From UBA10324 sp038326325 (GTDB lineage Bacteria; Bacteroidota; Bacteroidia; Chitinophagales; UBA10324), in NCBI GenBank assembly GCA_038326325.1, contig JBBQJW010000004.1:62001-126000 (forward strand): DNA of 64,000 nt, written 5' to 3'. The notes under the pieces were generated by a model. That model made no database searches, was not told the DNA's origin, and was given only the letters and a program-made list of their open reading frames with translations. The stretch's first letter is position 1. The number at the start of each line of letters is the position of its first letter. Below, in pieces: positions 24,718-34,247 of the stretch. The position numbers and the translations under genes were made by a program.

Positions 24718-25989
24718 ATGAAGAATAACCCTGACCAGAAAAATGTTCGCGATAGTTCCCTTCCCCCTGAGGTAAGGGTTAAGGGTGGGGCGGAAACTCC
24801 CGCCGCTCTCGCCTGGCGAAGATTAAAAAAAAGCAAACCGGCGATGATTGGTTTGTGCGTGATTGGCGCGGCAATTTTTATTTCGGTGTTCGCTCATAGT
24901 TTTTCGGTTGACGATTCGCCGAACGCGAACGAAATGATTCCCGAACTCGCGTTGCAACCACCTGGATTTTCAATGGAATTTTTGAAAGTGAAAAAAGACA
25001 GGGAAGAAAACCCGTCTTCATTCATCAACAATTTTTTTTCAGGGGAAGAAAATTCTTATCGAATGATTCCGGTACTGGAACATAAAGTGGAAGGGAAATA
25101 TTTAATCGTAAAATCTTTTCAGGGCGACGGACTTGATCCCGAGCAAATGACTTTCAACATGGCGGACGCGGCTTTTTCAAATTCGTTGAATGATACGAGT
25201 GTAACAGTTGAAAACGGCGAAGTCGTTTATAAAAACTTCAATAATCAGCGACGGAAAATCCAGCTTGCCGAATTGCGGCGACAAGTTGAAAAAGAAAATT
25301 TCATCCGCAGAACTTACTGGCTCGGCACCGATACTTATGGTCGTGATATTCTCAGTCGCCTGTTAATCGGAACAAGAGTGTCACTGAGTGTCGGAGGCAT
25401 AGCTGTTTTTATTTCTTTGTTGATAGGAGTGATGCTCGGTTCTCTGGCCGGTTATTTCAGAGGTGTAACAGATTCAATCATCTCGTGGCTCATCAATGTG
25501 ATTTGGGCGATACCCACTTTGCTTTTGGTTTTCGCGATTACCATCGCGTTAGGAAAAGGTTTCTGGCAAATATTTTTCGCGGTCGGTTTAACCATGTGGG
25601 TGGGAACCGCGCGCGTGATTCGCGGACAGGTGATGAGCTTGCGCGAACTCGATTACATAGAAGCGGCGCGGAGCATGGGTTACAGTCATATAAGAATTAT
25701 TATTCGCCACATCATTCCGAATGTAATTGGTCCCGTGATGGTGATGGCGGCCTCGAATTTCGCGACAGCGATTCTGGTTGAAGCGGGTTTAAGTTTTCTC
25801 GGCATCGGAGTGCAGGCGCCAACTCCAAGTTGGGGAAGCATGATTCGCGATAATTATGGTTTCATCGTTTCAGGAAATCCGTGGATGGCGATTATTCCCG
25901 GAGTGGCGATTATGATTTTAGTACTCGCCTTCAATTTGCTCGGCAATGGTTTGCGCGACGCGTTGGATGTGAGAACGCAGATGAAATGA
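24718..25989 (+). CDS. Opp/Dpp-type ABC transporter permease
   Basis: A 423-residue inner-membrane permease of the peptide/nickel uptake family, C-type subunit. The usual N-terminus TPAALAWRRLKKSKPAMIGL is preceded here by ~26 residues, part of which is encoded by a GC-rich repeat. One membrane helix follows, then a large periplasmic insertion (about 60-195) of the kind found in Bacteroidota homologues. The C-terminal BPD_transp_1 domain begins YWLGTDTYGRDILSRLLIGTR. The EAA loop is EAARSMGYSHIRIIIRHIIPN at about residue 317. No ATPase, second permease or binding protein is adjacent. Confidence 0.92.
   Translation: MKNNPDQKNVRDSSLPPEVRVKGGAETPAALAWRRLKKSKPAMIGLCVIGAAIFISVFAHSFSVDDSPNANEMIPELALQPPGFSMEFLKVKKDREENPSSFINNFFSGEENSYRMIPVLEHKVEGKYLIVKSFQGDGLDPEQMTFNMADAAFSNSLNDTSVTVENGEVVYKNFNNQRRKIQLAELRRQVEKENFIRRTYWLGTDTYGRDILSRLLIGTRVSLSVGGIAVFISLLIGVMLGSLAGYFRGVTDSIISWLINVIWAIPTLLLVFAITIALGKGFWQIFFAVGLTMWVGTARVIRGQVMSLRELDYIEAARSMGYSHIRIIIRHIIPNVIGPVMVMAASNFATAILVEAGLSFLGIGVQAPTPSWGSMIRDNYGFIVSGNPWMAIIPGVAIMILVLAFNLLGNGLRDALDVRTQMK
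24756..24790. repeat. GC-rich REP-like repeat inside the permease N-terminus
   Basis: TTCCCTTCCCCCTGAGG, TAAGGGTTAAGGGTGGGG lies in frame near the start of the permease gene, encoding SLPPEVRVKGG. It is the inverted counterpart of the CCTCACCCC/GGAGAGGGG repeat 60 bases upstream, so the start codon at 24718 lies between two facing copies. Confidence 0.6.
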
Positions 25990-26005
25990 GATTGCATTGA
26001 TATTC

Positions 26006-27451
26006 TCAATGCTGCACTACAACTTTTTTATTCACTGAATTATTTTTTGTGTGCACTTGCAGGAAATAAATTCCAGAAGGAATATCTGAAACATAAATTG
26101 TTGATTTTGCTTTGGTGTTACACTTTACTATTTCACCAAAAATATTGGTAAGAGTGTATTCAAAATTTTCATTACTGTTTGAACGGATAAAAATTTTTTC
26201 GTTTGCAGGGTTGGGATAAATATTTATTGTTGATGATTCACTCAAAATATTTGTTATTCCTAAGTTTATATCATTTAAGTATCTGTTTACAAAAAAATTA
26301 TAATCTTCATAAGAACCCGCTGCTATTATTTTACCATCAGGCTGTAATGCAAGAGAAGTTACGGCTGCACCACAATTTTGACAAACCCCAGGGTAAGTAA
26401 ACACCTTTCCTCCTAATCCGAAGGAGCCATCAAGTGTACCATTTGAATTATATCTCGCCAACACCACATAATTATCTATACCCGTCTGCCCACCAACAAT
26501 AATTTTTCCATCTGTCTGAATAACTAATGATAATCCTCCGGATGCATTATTAAAAGAAATTGTCATATCAGTAATTACTTTTCCTTGTCCTCCAAAAGTA
26601 TTGTCCATTGTTCCATTTGAATTTAGTCTTGCTAAACCAAATCCAGTAAACATGCCATTGTCAGCATTTCCGCAAACAACAATTTTGTCATCTGTCTGAC
26701 AAGCAAGAGAATAGGAATCGCAGTTAATAAAATCAACTGAATCTATTCCATTTATTCCAAAAGTGCTATCAATTAACCCGACTGAAGAATACCTTACAAG
26801 CTTAAAGTTATCGGAAGTATAAACTATTTTACCAGTTGATTGAATTGCAATCGAAGCTGGTCCGGTACCTCCTTCAAGATAATCAATATTAAACCCACCA
26901 TTTCCAAAATTTGTATCCAAATCGCCACTTGAATCAACTCTTGCAATAGCGAAACGACGATCTGTAATTAAACTGTATTTACCACCCATTACTATTTTAC
27001 CATCTTGTTGAATTGCTATTGAAGTACAATATTCGTTTGCTCCTATATCAATTATTGTCTTTCCATTTATGCCAAATGTGGAGTCAAGAGTCCCATTTAT
27101 ATTATAGCGTTCAATTCCAAAATCACTGCCGTATTTACCACCCATTACTATTTTCCCATCATTTTGTACTGCAATTGAATATCCAATAATCTCTGAATTT
27201 GCAATTCCACCCAATCCGAATGTATTGTCGGTTATTCCATAGCTATCAAATCGTTGCAAAAAGGATCCTGCTCCTACAACAATTTTCCCATCTGATTGAA
27301 CTGCAACAGAAGCAAAACTCGTATTGCCATTTGCAAAGCCAAGAACAATTCCATCAAAATCAAAAGTGCTATCAATTGTTCCTGCTTGTCCGAAAGATAA
27401 TTCTTGATAAAAAAGATTTAGAGTAATTAGAATTAAAAATATTTTTTTCAT
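26006..27451 (-). CDS. Delta-60 repeat protein with T9SS sorting domain
   Basis: A 481-residue secreted protein: signal peptide MKKIFLILITLNLFYQELSFGQ, then about seven delta-60 repeats of 50-55 residues. Each has the pattern SIAIQQDGKIVMGGKY, FAIARVDSSGDLDTNFGNGG, predicted as blades of a propeller. The C-terminus is a type A T9SS signal: INIYPNPANEKIFIRSN to SDIPSGIYFLQVHTKNN. It converges on the permease gene with a 16-base gap, where a weak 7-bp inverted repeat (GCATTGA/TCAATGC) overlaps its stop. Extracellular; ligand unknown. Confidence 0.93.
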   Translation of the reverse strand: MKKIFLILITLNLFYQELSFGQAGTIDSTFDFDGIVLGFANGNTSFASVAVQSDGKIVVGAGSFLQRFDSYGITDNTFGLGGIANSEIIGYSIAVQNDGKIVMGGKYGSDFGIERYNINGTLDSTFGINGKTIIDIGANEYCTSIAIQQDGKIVMGGKYSLITDRRFAIARVDSSGDLDTNFGNGGFNIDYLEGGTGPASIAIQSTGKIVYTSDNFKLVRYSSVGLIDSTFGINGIDSVDFINCDSYSLACQTDDKIVVCGNADNGMFTGFGLARLNSNGTMDNTFGGQGKVITDMTISFNNASGGLSLVIQTDGKIIVGGQTGIDNYVVLARYNSNGTLDGSFGLGGKVFTYPGVCQNCGAAVTSLALQPDGKIIAAGSYEDYNFFVNRYLNDINLGITNILSESSTINIYPNPANEKIFIRSNSNENFEYTLTNIFGEIVKCNTKAKSTIYVSDIPSGIYFLQVHTKNNSVNKKVVVQH

Positions 27452-27504
27452 TTTGAGTTGTAGAAATTAATTTGAAAATAAAGTATGAATTAAATAAACA
27501 TTCT

Positions 27505-27699
27505 TTAAAGTAATTCTATTTCTTGCTGATGTTCTTTTAAAACCTCAATAGTATTCTCAATAATGTTATTACACTCTTCTTCGGTCACAATATTTTCGTT
27601 GCTGAGTTTATCAAATAATTCAGTTAATAATTTCAATCGTTCCTCAATTGAGTTTCTATTATCTAAACACATCATGAGTCTGAAATATAAATTTCCCAT
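27505..27699 (-). CDS. Small helical protein, uncertain
   Basis: A 64-residue acidic, helical frame (NSIEERLKLLTELFDKLSN, then TEEECNNIIENTIEVLKEH) in the 378-base gap between the delta-60 gene and mfd. An internal MM pair at residues 9-10 could be the real start. Composition is protein-like rather than random, but nothing identifies it. The rest of the gap is AT-rich and featureless. Confidence 0.45.
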   Translation of the reverse strand: MGNLYFRLMMCLDNRNSIEERLKLLTELFDKLSNENIVTEEECNNIIENTIEVLKEHQQEIELL

Positions 27700-27829
27700 T
27701 GTTAAATGTTTTCACAAAAATAATATTAAGCATTAAAAAAATTCCTCTAAAGTTTCGTTCAGCATTCAATATTCTTTTCAGTAAATAGAAGATTATCTGA
27801 GAAACCACTAAATCATTTATTATTGCCTC

Positions 27830-30800
27830 ATGAATTTGCAGGCAGTACAAGATGCCTACAGTTTACATCCGAAGGTTCGGCTTATCGCTGAAAAACTAAA
27901 ACCGCAAACGCAAACAACATTGCACTTGCAGGGATTGGTGGGTTCATCTCATGCCTTTATCGCGGCGAGTGTTTTCAAACAACTGAATAAACCCGCCATT
28001 TTCATCTTCAACGACAAAGAAGAAGCGGCATACTTTCAAAACGATTTACAGAACCTGGTTGGAAAAAAGGAAATTTTATTTTTTCCTGATTCATTTAAAA
28101 AACCGGCGCGACTGCAGGAATTGAATTCGCACAACATTCAATTGCGCACCGAAGTTTTAAATCGCGTGGTGAACAGTCCCACAAAAAATGAGATCATCGT
28201 CACCTATCCCGAAGCGCTGTTCGAAAAAGTGGTGAACACTTCCACGCTGAAAAAAAATACTTTACTCATTCGCATCAATGAGAAACTGGATATTGATTTC
28301 ATCACGGAAGTATTAGTGAATTATGGTTTCGAGCTGGTGGACTTTGTTTACGAGCCTGGGCAGTTCAGTATTCGCGGCGGAATAGTGGATGTGTTTTCGT
28401 TCGGCAATGATTTGCCATATCGTTTTGAATTATTCGGAAAAGATGTGGAGAGCATTCGATTGTTCGATCCTGTAACACAATTGTCGCAGCGAAAAATTTC
28501 GCAGGTCACTATTGTGCCGAACATTCAAACACGATTCAGCGACGAAGAAAAAACTTCGCTCTTCGATTTCATTTCAACTGATACAGTCGTGTGGGCGAAA
28601 GATGTTCGATTCGTTTCCGACAAACTGAAAGAGTGCTGGGAGTTCGCGATTGATTTACTGGAACAATTACAAAAGTTAGGATTGAATAAAGATGAAGAAA
28701 ACACTTACCTGAAAAATCCACCCGGGCAAAGCTTCGAAAACCCGGAAGCGTTTCTTTCCGACTTAAAAAAATTCTCCATCGTTGAATTCGGCAAGCAGTT
28801 TTATTTCAGAACAGATGATACTGTTACATTCAATTTTGCTCCGCAACCTTCCTTCAATAAAAATTTCAATCTCCTTATTTCAACCTGGAAAAAGGAACAG
28901 GAGGAAAAATATCAGTTGCTGCTTTTCTCTGATAATCAAAAACAGGTGGAGCGCTTCGAGCACATCTTTCACGATTTGAAAGCTGATATTCCTTTCATCC
29001 CCATTTATATTTCCATTCACGAAGGATTCATTGACCGCGAACTGAAACTCGCCTGTTACACCGACCACCAGGTGTTCGAGCGCTACCATCGTTACCAACT
29101 CAAGCAGGGATTCAGCAACAGCAAAGCCATCTCGCTCAAGTTGCTTCGCGAATTAAAGCCGGGCGATTTCGTCACGCACATCGACCACGGAGTCGGCACA
29201 TATAGCGGTCTTGAAAAAATTGATGTCAATGGTCAGGTGCAGGAAGCCGTGCGAATTATTTATCGTGACAACGATATTCTATATGTCGGAATTAATTCGC
29301 TGCACAAGATTTCGAAGTTCGTGGGCAAGGAAGGAACTCCGCCGCGCGTAAACAAACTCGGCAGCGACGCGTGGGAAGCGCTGAAGCGAAAAACAAAAAC
29401 GAAGGTCAAAGACATCGCGAAAGATTTAATCAAACTTTACGCGAAGCGAAAGGCGAGCAACGGTCATGCGTTCGCCGATGATAATTACATGCAGAATGAA
29501 CTCGAAGCGAGTTTCATTTATGAAGACACGCCCGACCAGATGAAAGCGGTGGCCGATGTAAAGCGCGACATGCAAAATAAAAATCCGATGGACCGCCTCG
29601 TGTGCGGCGATGTCGGTTTCGGAAAAACGGAAGTCGCCATTCGCGCCGCGTTCAAAGCGGTGATTGACGGCAAGCAGGTAGGAGTGCTCGTGCCTACAAC
29701 CATTCTCGCGTTTCAGCATTACAAAACTTTCAGCGAGCGGCTGAAAGAATTCCCTGTAACAGTCGATTACATCAATCGTTTTCGTTCTTCCAAAGAACAA
29801 AAAGAAACTTTGCAAAAACTCGCCGAAGGCAAAGTGGATATACTCATCGGCACGCACGCCATCACGGGTAAGAATGTAAAATTCAAAGACCTCGGTCTGC
29901 TCATCATTGACGAAGAACAAAAGTTCGGTGTAACAACCAAGGAGAAACTGCGCGAGTTCAAAGCGAATGTCGATACGCTCACGCTCACCGCCACTCCAAT
30001 TCCGCGCACCATGCAGTTCTCGCTCATGGGCGCGCGCGACCTCAGCATCATCAACACGCCGCCGCCGAATCGGCAGCCAATAGAAACCGAACTCATTCCG
30101 TTCGACCCAGAGCGACTGAAAGAAATTATTGAATACGAAGTGTATCGAGGCGGTCAGGTTTTTTTCGTGCACAACCGCGTGAAGGATATTACCGAACTTA
30201 CCAGCAAGCTGAAAGAAATTTGTCCGGATGTTGACATTGCAATGGCGCACGGACAAATGGAAGGTCATCAGTTGGAAGAAGTGATGCTCGGTTTTGTGGA
30301 GCGCCGCTACGATGTGCTCATGAGCACCAACATTATTGAGTCGGGTTTGGATATTCCGAACGCGAACACCATCATCATTCACGATGCGCAGAATTTTGGA
30401 CTGAGCGATTTACACCAGTTGCGCGGACGCGTTGGACGCAGTAATCGCAAAGCGTTTTGTTATTTAATCACTCCGCCACTCAGCACGCTCACGCAGGAAG
30501 CGCGCAAGCGACTCACCACTATTGAAGAGTTCAGCGACCTCGGCAGCGGATTTAATGTCGCCATGCGCGACATGGATATTCGCGGCGCGGGCGATATTCT
30601 CGGTGGCGAGCAAAGCGGATTTATTTCGGAAATTGGTTACGATACTTATCATAAAATTCTGGATGAAGCCATTCGCGAACTCAAAGAAACTGATTTCAAA
30701 GATTTGTTCAAGGATGAATTCACCACTGAAAAAAACTTTGTGCGCGATTGCACCATCGACACCGATGTAGAGATGCACATACCTGATGAATATGTGAGCA

Positions 30801-31210
30801 GCAATGCGGAGCGATTGGTTTTATATCGCGAACTCGATGAGTTGGAAGACGAGGCGGCGATGGATAAATATCGCGAGCGGCTCACTGACCGCTTCGGTCC
30901 GATACCGTTACAGGTGGAAGAATTGTTTGACGGGCTGCGGTTGCGCAAACTCGCGAAGCAACTTGGCTTCGAAAAAATCGTGCAGCGCCGCGGTGTCATG
31001 AAATGTTTCTTCCTCGAAAATCAGGACTCCGCCTTTTACCAGACCGAAACATTCACCCGCATTATCGGATACATACAGCACCACCCGAATAAATGCTCGC
31101 TCAAGCAAACCGAAAAGAATTTAATACTCACTTTAAATTCCGTGCGCTCACTGCACGAAGCCATCGAACTGCTTAAGAGAATAACGGAGTTTGAAGTGGT
31201 GGTGAATTGA
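27830..31210 (+). CDS. mfd: Transcription-repair coupling factor Mfd
   Basis: An 1126-residue Mfd, which removes RNA polymerase stalled at lesions and recruits UvrA. The N-terminal UvrB-like domains (about 1-330) include YEPGQFSIRGGIVDVFSFG. The RNA-polymerase-interacting CarD-like domain starts at about residue 441 with LKPGDFVTHIDHGVGTYSGL. The helicase has Walker A GDVGFGKTE (about 592), LIIDEEQKFGV, and LTATPIPRTMQ. The second RecA lobe has RGGQVFFVHNRV and HQLRGRVGRS. The C-terminal TRCF domain ends at EFEVVVN. Length is normal for the family. It starts after an AT-rich gap and stands alone. Confidence 0.97.
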   Translation: MNLQAVQDAYSLHPKVRLIAEKLKPQTQTTLHLQGLVGSSHAFIAASVFKQLNKPAIFIFNDKEEAAYFQNDLQNLVGKKEILFFPDSFKKPARLQELNSHNIQLRTEVLNRVVNSPTKNEIIVTYPEALFEKVVNTSTLKKNTLLIRINEKLDIDFITEVLVNYGFELVDFVYEPGQFSIRGGIVDVFSFGNDLPYRFELFGKDVESIRLFDPVTQLSQRKISQVTIVPNIQTRFSDEEKTSLFDFISTDTVVWAKDVRFVSDKLKECWEFAIDLLEQLQKLGLNKDEENTYLKNPPGQSFENPEAFLSDLKKFSIVEFGKQFYFRTDDTVTFNFAPQPSFNKNFNLLISTWKKEQEEKYQLLLFSDNQKQVERFEHIFHDLKADIPFIPIYISIHEGFIDRELKLACYTDHQVFERYHRYQLKQGFSNSKAISLKLLRELKPGDFVTHIDHGVGTYSGLEKIDVNGQVQEAVRIIYRDNDILYVGINSLHKISKFVGKEGTPPRVNKLGSDAWEALKRKTKTKVKDIAKDLIKLYAKRKASNGHAFADDNYMQNELEASFIYEDTPDQMKAVADVKRDMQNKNPMDRLVCGDVGFGKTEVAIRAAFKAVIDGKQVGVLVPTTILAFQHYKTFSERLKEFPVTVDYINRFRSSKEQKETLQKLAEGKVDILIGTHAITGKNVKFKDLGLLIIDEEQKFGVTTKEKLREFKANVDTLTLTATPIPRTMQFSLMGARDLSIINTPPPNRQPIETELIPFDPERLKEIIEYEVYRGGQVFFVHNRVKDITELTSKLKEICPDVDIAMAHGQMEGHQLEEVMLGFVERRYDVLMSTNIIESGLDIPNANTIIIHDAQNFGLSDLHQLRGRVGRSNRKAFCYLITPPLSTLTQEARKRLTTIEEFSDLGSGFNVAMRDMDIRGAGDILGGEQSGFISEIGYDTYHKILDEAIRELKETDFKDLFKDEFTTEKNFVRDCTIDTDVEMHIPDEYVSSNAERLVLYRELDELEDEAAMDKYRERLTDRFGPIPLQVEELFDGLRLRKLAKQLGFEKIVQRRGVMKCFFLENQDSAFYQTETFTRIIGYIQHHPNKCSLKQTEKNLILTLNSVRSLHEAIELLKRITEFEVVVN

Positions 31211-31282
31211 AAATAATTTTTTTGAGAAAGACCTTATGGGAACGGAATATATCCCTCTTCATTTTAATATTAATTTCCCCCT

Positions 31283-33154
31283 ATGAAAAAAATATTTTTA
31301 ATCGCGTGTTGTTTCGTTTCCTTTTTCTGTAAAGCACAAACACCTTCTCAGGATTCGGTTTGGGTAGTTACACACTACAGTAAAATTGAAAAGCAAATCA
31401 TCATGCGTGATGGGGTAAAATTATATACAACTATTTATCTGCCGAACGATGCAACAGAAAAACATCCGATACTGATAAGAAGAACTCCATATAGTTGTGC
31501 GCCCTATGGAGAAAATAAATTTTATGATTACTGGAATCATCCTGAACGAATGATGTATTTAAAAGAGAATTACATTTTGGTTTCGCAGGATGTAAGAGGA
31601 AAATTTATGAGCGAAGGAACATTTGAAGATGTGAGACCATTTATTAAAGATAAAAAATTGAATACCGATGTTGATGAAGCAAGTGATGCTTATGATTGCA
31701 TTGACTGGCTCATAAAAAATATTCCAAACAACAATGGCAATGTTGGAGTGTCTGGAATTTCTTATCCCGGCTTTTACGCGACTATGGCGGCATTGAGTAA
31801 TCATCCTGCATTGAAAGCAGTGAGTCCGCAAGCGCCGGTTACTGATTGGTTTATTGGTGATGATGATCATCATAAAGGGGTTTCATTTATCATGGATAAC
31901 TTTTTTTTTGACAGAGAATTCAGTGTTCCGCGTTACGCCCCGACGACAGAGTGGGCGAAAGTTCCTCCGATTAAAAGTGACGACAACTATAAATACTTTC
32001 TTGAACAAGGAACTTTTTCTGAAATCAAAAGCAAATATTTTGGAGACAGCATTCAGATGTGGAACGACCTTATAGCTCATCCAAATTATGATGATTGGTG
32101 GAAAGCGCGCGATGCAAGAAGAGCGTGTTATAATATAAAACCCGCCATACTTATTGTAGGTGGATTGTTTGATGCTGAAGACTGTTACGGTGCTTGGAAT
32201 ACCTACAAAGCCATAGAGAAACAATCGCCAGAAACTGATTGCCGCATAATTGAAGGTCCGTGGTTTCATGGCGGATGGGCGCGTTCATCGGGTGAGCAAC
32301 TTGGCAATTGCTGGTTCGGTGAAAAAATTTCTGAATATTATTTGAAGAATTTTGAATTACCATTCTTCAATTATTATTTAAAGGGAAAAGGAAATTGGAA
32401 TTCAATTTCCGAAGCCAACATTTTTATTTCCGGTGAAAATAAATGGCATCAGTTTACAGAGTGGCCACCGAAAAATATTTCAACTGAAAATTTATTTCTG
32501 CAATCAAACGGAAATCTTTCGTTCACGAAACCAACTACAACTAACAGTTTTGATTCTTATGTAAGCGACCCGATGAAACCCGTTCCTTATACTGAAGATG
32601 TTCATTTCGATCGAACCAGGGAATACATGTGCGACGACCAGCGCTTCGCCGCCCGCCGGCCTGATGTGCTTGTTTATGAATCGGAAATTTTAATGGATAG
32701 TGTAACACTCGCCGGACCCTTGATCGCTGATTTGTTCGTTTCACTTACGACAACTGACGCTGATTTCGTGGTGAAGCTGATTGATGTTTTTCCTGATGAT
32801 TTTAAATATCCTGACTCAGTAAAAATTGATTATCCGATGGGCGGTTATCAGATGTTGGTGCGCGCGGAAATTATGCGTGGAAGTTTTCGTAACAGTTTTG
32901 AAAACCCGGAACCATTTACAGTTGGAAAAATTTCAGAAGTAAAATTTGAAATGCCGGATGTCGCCCACAGTTTTCAGAAAGGTCATCGTATAATGGTGCA
33001 GATACAAAGCACCTGGTTTCCCCTCGCCGACAGAAATCCTCAGCAGTTCATTGATTCATATCACTGCACTTCAAACGATTTAATAAAATCTACCATCAGT
33101 ATTTATCACGACGCACAACATCCATCAACTATTTTGTTGCCTGTGCTGAAATAA
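31283..33154 (+). CDS. CocE/NonD-family secreted hydrolase
   Basis: A 623-residue exported serine hydrolase: signal peptide MKKIFLIACCFVSFFCKAQ, then the X-Pro dipeptidyl-peptidase-like domain. MRDGVKLYTTIYLPND, the oxyanion RRTPYSCAPYG and DVRGKFMSEG precede the nucleophile in GVSGISYPGFY, with Ser at about residue 157. GGLFDAEDCYG contains the acid and IEGPWFHGGW the His. The C-terminal jelly-roll domain starts around residue 400 and ends FQKGHRIMVQIQSTWFPLADRNP. Such enzymes are alpha-amino-acid ester hydrolases or glutaryl-7-ACA-acylase-like, acting on amide or ester bonds in the periplasm. Exact substrate unknown. Confidence 0.93.
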   Translation: MKKIFLIACCFVSFFCKAQTPSQDSVWVVTHYSKIEKQIIMRDGVKLYTTIYLPNDATEKHPILIRRTPYSCAPYGENKFYDYWNHPERMMYLKENYILVSQDVRGKFMSEGTFEDVRPFIKDKKLNTDVDEASDAYDCIDWLIKNIPNNNGNVGVSGISYPGFYATMAALSNHPALKAVSPQAPVTDWFIGDDDHHKGVSFIMDNFFFDREFSVPRYAPTTEWAKVPPIKSDDNYKYFLEQGTFSEIKSKYFGDSIQMWNDLIAHPNYDDWWKARDARRACYNIKPAILIVGGLFDAEDCYGAWNTYKAIEKQSPETDCRIIEGPWFHGGWARSSGEQLGNCWFGEKISEYYLKNFELPFFNYYLKGKGNWNSISEANIFISGENKWHQFTEWPPKNISTENLFLQSNGNLSFTKPTTTNSFDSYVSDPMKPVPYTEDVHFDRTREYMCDDQRFAARRPDVLVYESEILMDSVTLAGPLIADLFVSLTTTDADFVVKLIDVFPDDFKYPDSVKIDYPMGGYQMLVRAEIMRGSFRNSFENPEPFTVGKISEVKFEMPDVAHSFQKGHRIMVQIQSTWFPLADRNPQQFIDSYHCTSNDLIKSTISIYHDAQHPSTILLPVLK

Positions 33155-33210
33155 AATAACTTCTCAGTCAACTCCCAATAAAATCTGTCGCTCCAATTGG
33201 TACGCAATAG

Positions 33211-33276
33211 GAGGTGCTTTATACTGTTACAGCAACCGATAAAACTGTTACTCAAAAAATAATTGTGCAGGATTAA
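33211..33276 (+). pseudogene. Remnant of a PKD-type domain gene, 3' end
   Basis: Between the hydrolase and the YD-repeat gene, one plus-strand frame reads YTVTATDKTVTQKIIVQD and stops at TAA 33274-33276. This is the style of a PKD/Ig-like domain end in Bacteroidota surface proteins (TYTVTVTATD). It has no start: a TAG lies at 33208-33210, and upstream similarity would need frame changes. It therefore looks like a leftover of a deleted gene. The segment also contains a TGTTACA. Confidence 0.4.
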
Positions 33277-33282
33277 GCACAA

Positions 33283-34194
33283 CTAATATTGCGGATAAAA
33301 CTCAAACTCACGCTCAATAATATAAACGGGGTTTCCGGTAGCATTATACTTTGTTTGTTTTATCCATTTACTTGTTCCAACAAATCCTTCATATAGATAA
33401 GTGCATTTGTCAGTAATATTTCGGTCGCTATCATATTCGTATTCTCCGGTTCTGTCACCATTTTCATCATATATATTTAAATGTCTAGTGCGCAAACTTC
33501 CATCATTATTATAGTCCCACGATTCCAATAAATCTCTTTTGATAGTATAGTGACGAACGAGTTTCAATTTATTAGCAGAGTTGTAGTAATCATCTTCAAT
33601 TTGATTTCCATTCGTGTCATACTTGTATATATCTCTGTATGATAAATTTCCGTTTGCATCCAAATTTTTTTCTTCAATGCGATTTCCTTTTTCATCATAC
33701 AGATAAAAATATTTCTCCTTAAGTTTTCCATCAGCTCCAAAAAAATTCCATTCAATAATATTTCCATTTGCATTGTAAACAGCAACACATTTTGATTTTA
33801 AAATATTGTCGCCGATATAATTAGTCATCTTTAATTGATTGCCTTTATCATCATAGGTAGTAAGCAATCGCGACTCAACAATTCCGTTTTCACCATAAGT
33901 GTTACACTCAATATTATTTCCACGCGCATCAAAAATGTAAACTGTTCTTTCCTCTAACCTTCCATCGGCGATATATTTATATTGCTCAGAATTATTTCCA
34001 GAGGAATCATATTTATAAATCAGAATAGAAATAATGGTGTCCTTCTGAGGTTGACCGGATGTATCTTTTACACTGTATTTGATTTCTCTTTGCAATTTTA
34101 TTTTGCCTGCAAATGCCTGAGTCCTTGTTAAACACTGTCCGCGTGAATTATGAAGAAAAAAAATAAAGCTAAGAAGCAGAAAAAAAAATTTCAT
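33283..34194 (-). CDS. Secreted YD-repeat-like protein
   Basis: A 303-residue protein started at the ATG at 34192-34194 (MKFFFLLLSFIFFLHNSRGQ, a signal peptide); the frame reaches a TTG at 34203. The mature part has about nine repeats of 20-25 residues with the pattern YDxxGNxxE followed by a residue pair such as DANGNLSYRDIY or YDEKGNRIEE. This resembles YD/RHS-type strand repeats, but without the RHS core or toxin tail. No sorting signal is present, so it is probably periplasmic. Function unknown. Confidence 0.8.
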   Translation of the reverse strand: MKFFFLLLSFIFFLHNSRGQCLTRTQAFAGKIKLQREIKYSVKDTSGQPQKDTIISILIYKYDSSGNNSEQYKYIADGRLEERTVYIFDARGNNIECNTYGENGIVESRLLTTYDDKGNQLKMTNYIGDNILKSKCVAVYNANGNIIEWNFFGADGKLKEKYFYLYDEKGNRIEEKNLDANGNLSYRDIYKYDTNGNQIEDDYYNSANKLKLVRHYTIKRDLLESWDYNNDGSLRTRHLNIYDENGDRTGEYEYDSDRNITDKCTYLYEGFVGTSKWIKQTKYNATGNPVYIIEREFEFYPQY

Positions 34195-34247
34195 CGGGGG
34201 CAAAGATAAACTTAGTTGAAAAGAAATTTATTTTCTTGATTTACAAA

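Noticed and set aside
25994..26012. Inverted repeat GCATTGA/TCAATGC between the permease and the delta-60 gene as a terminator
   Set aside because: The stem is only 7 bp, there is no T-run, and it overlaps a stop codon.
29426..30382. A 318-codon open frame on the minus strand inside mfd
   Set aside because: It lies wholly antisense to clear Mfd helicase motifs. Its His/Arg-rich composition is what the complement of this GC-richer coding stretch would give.
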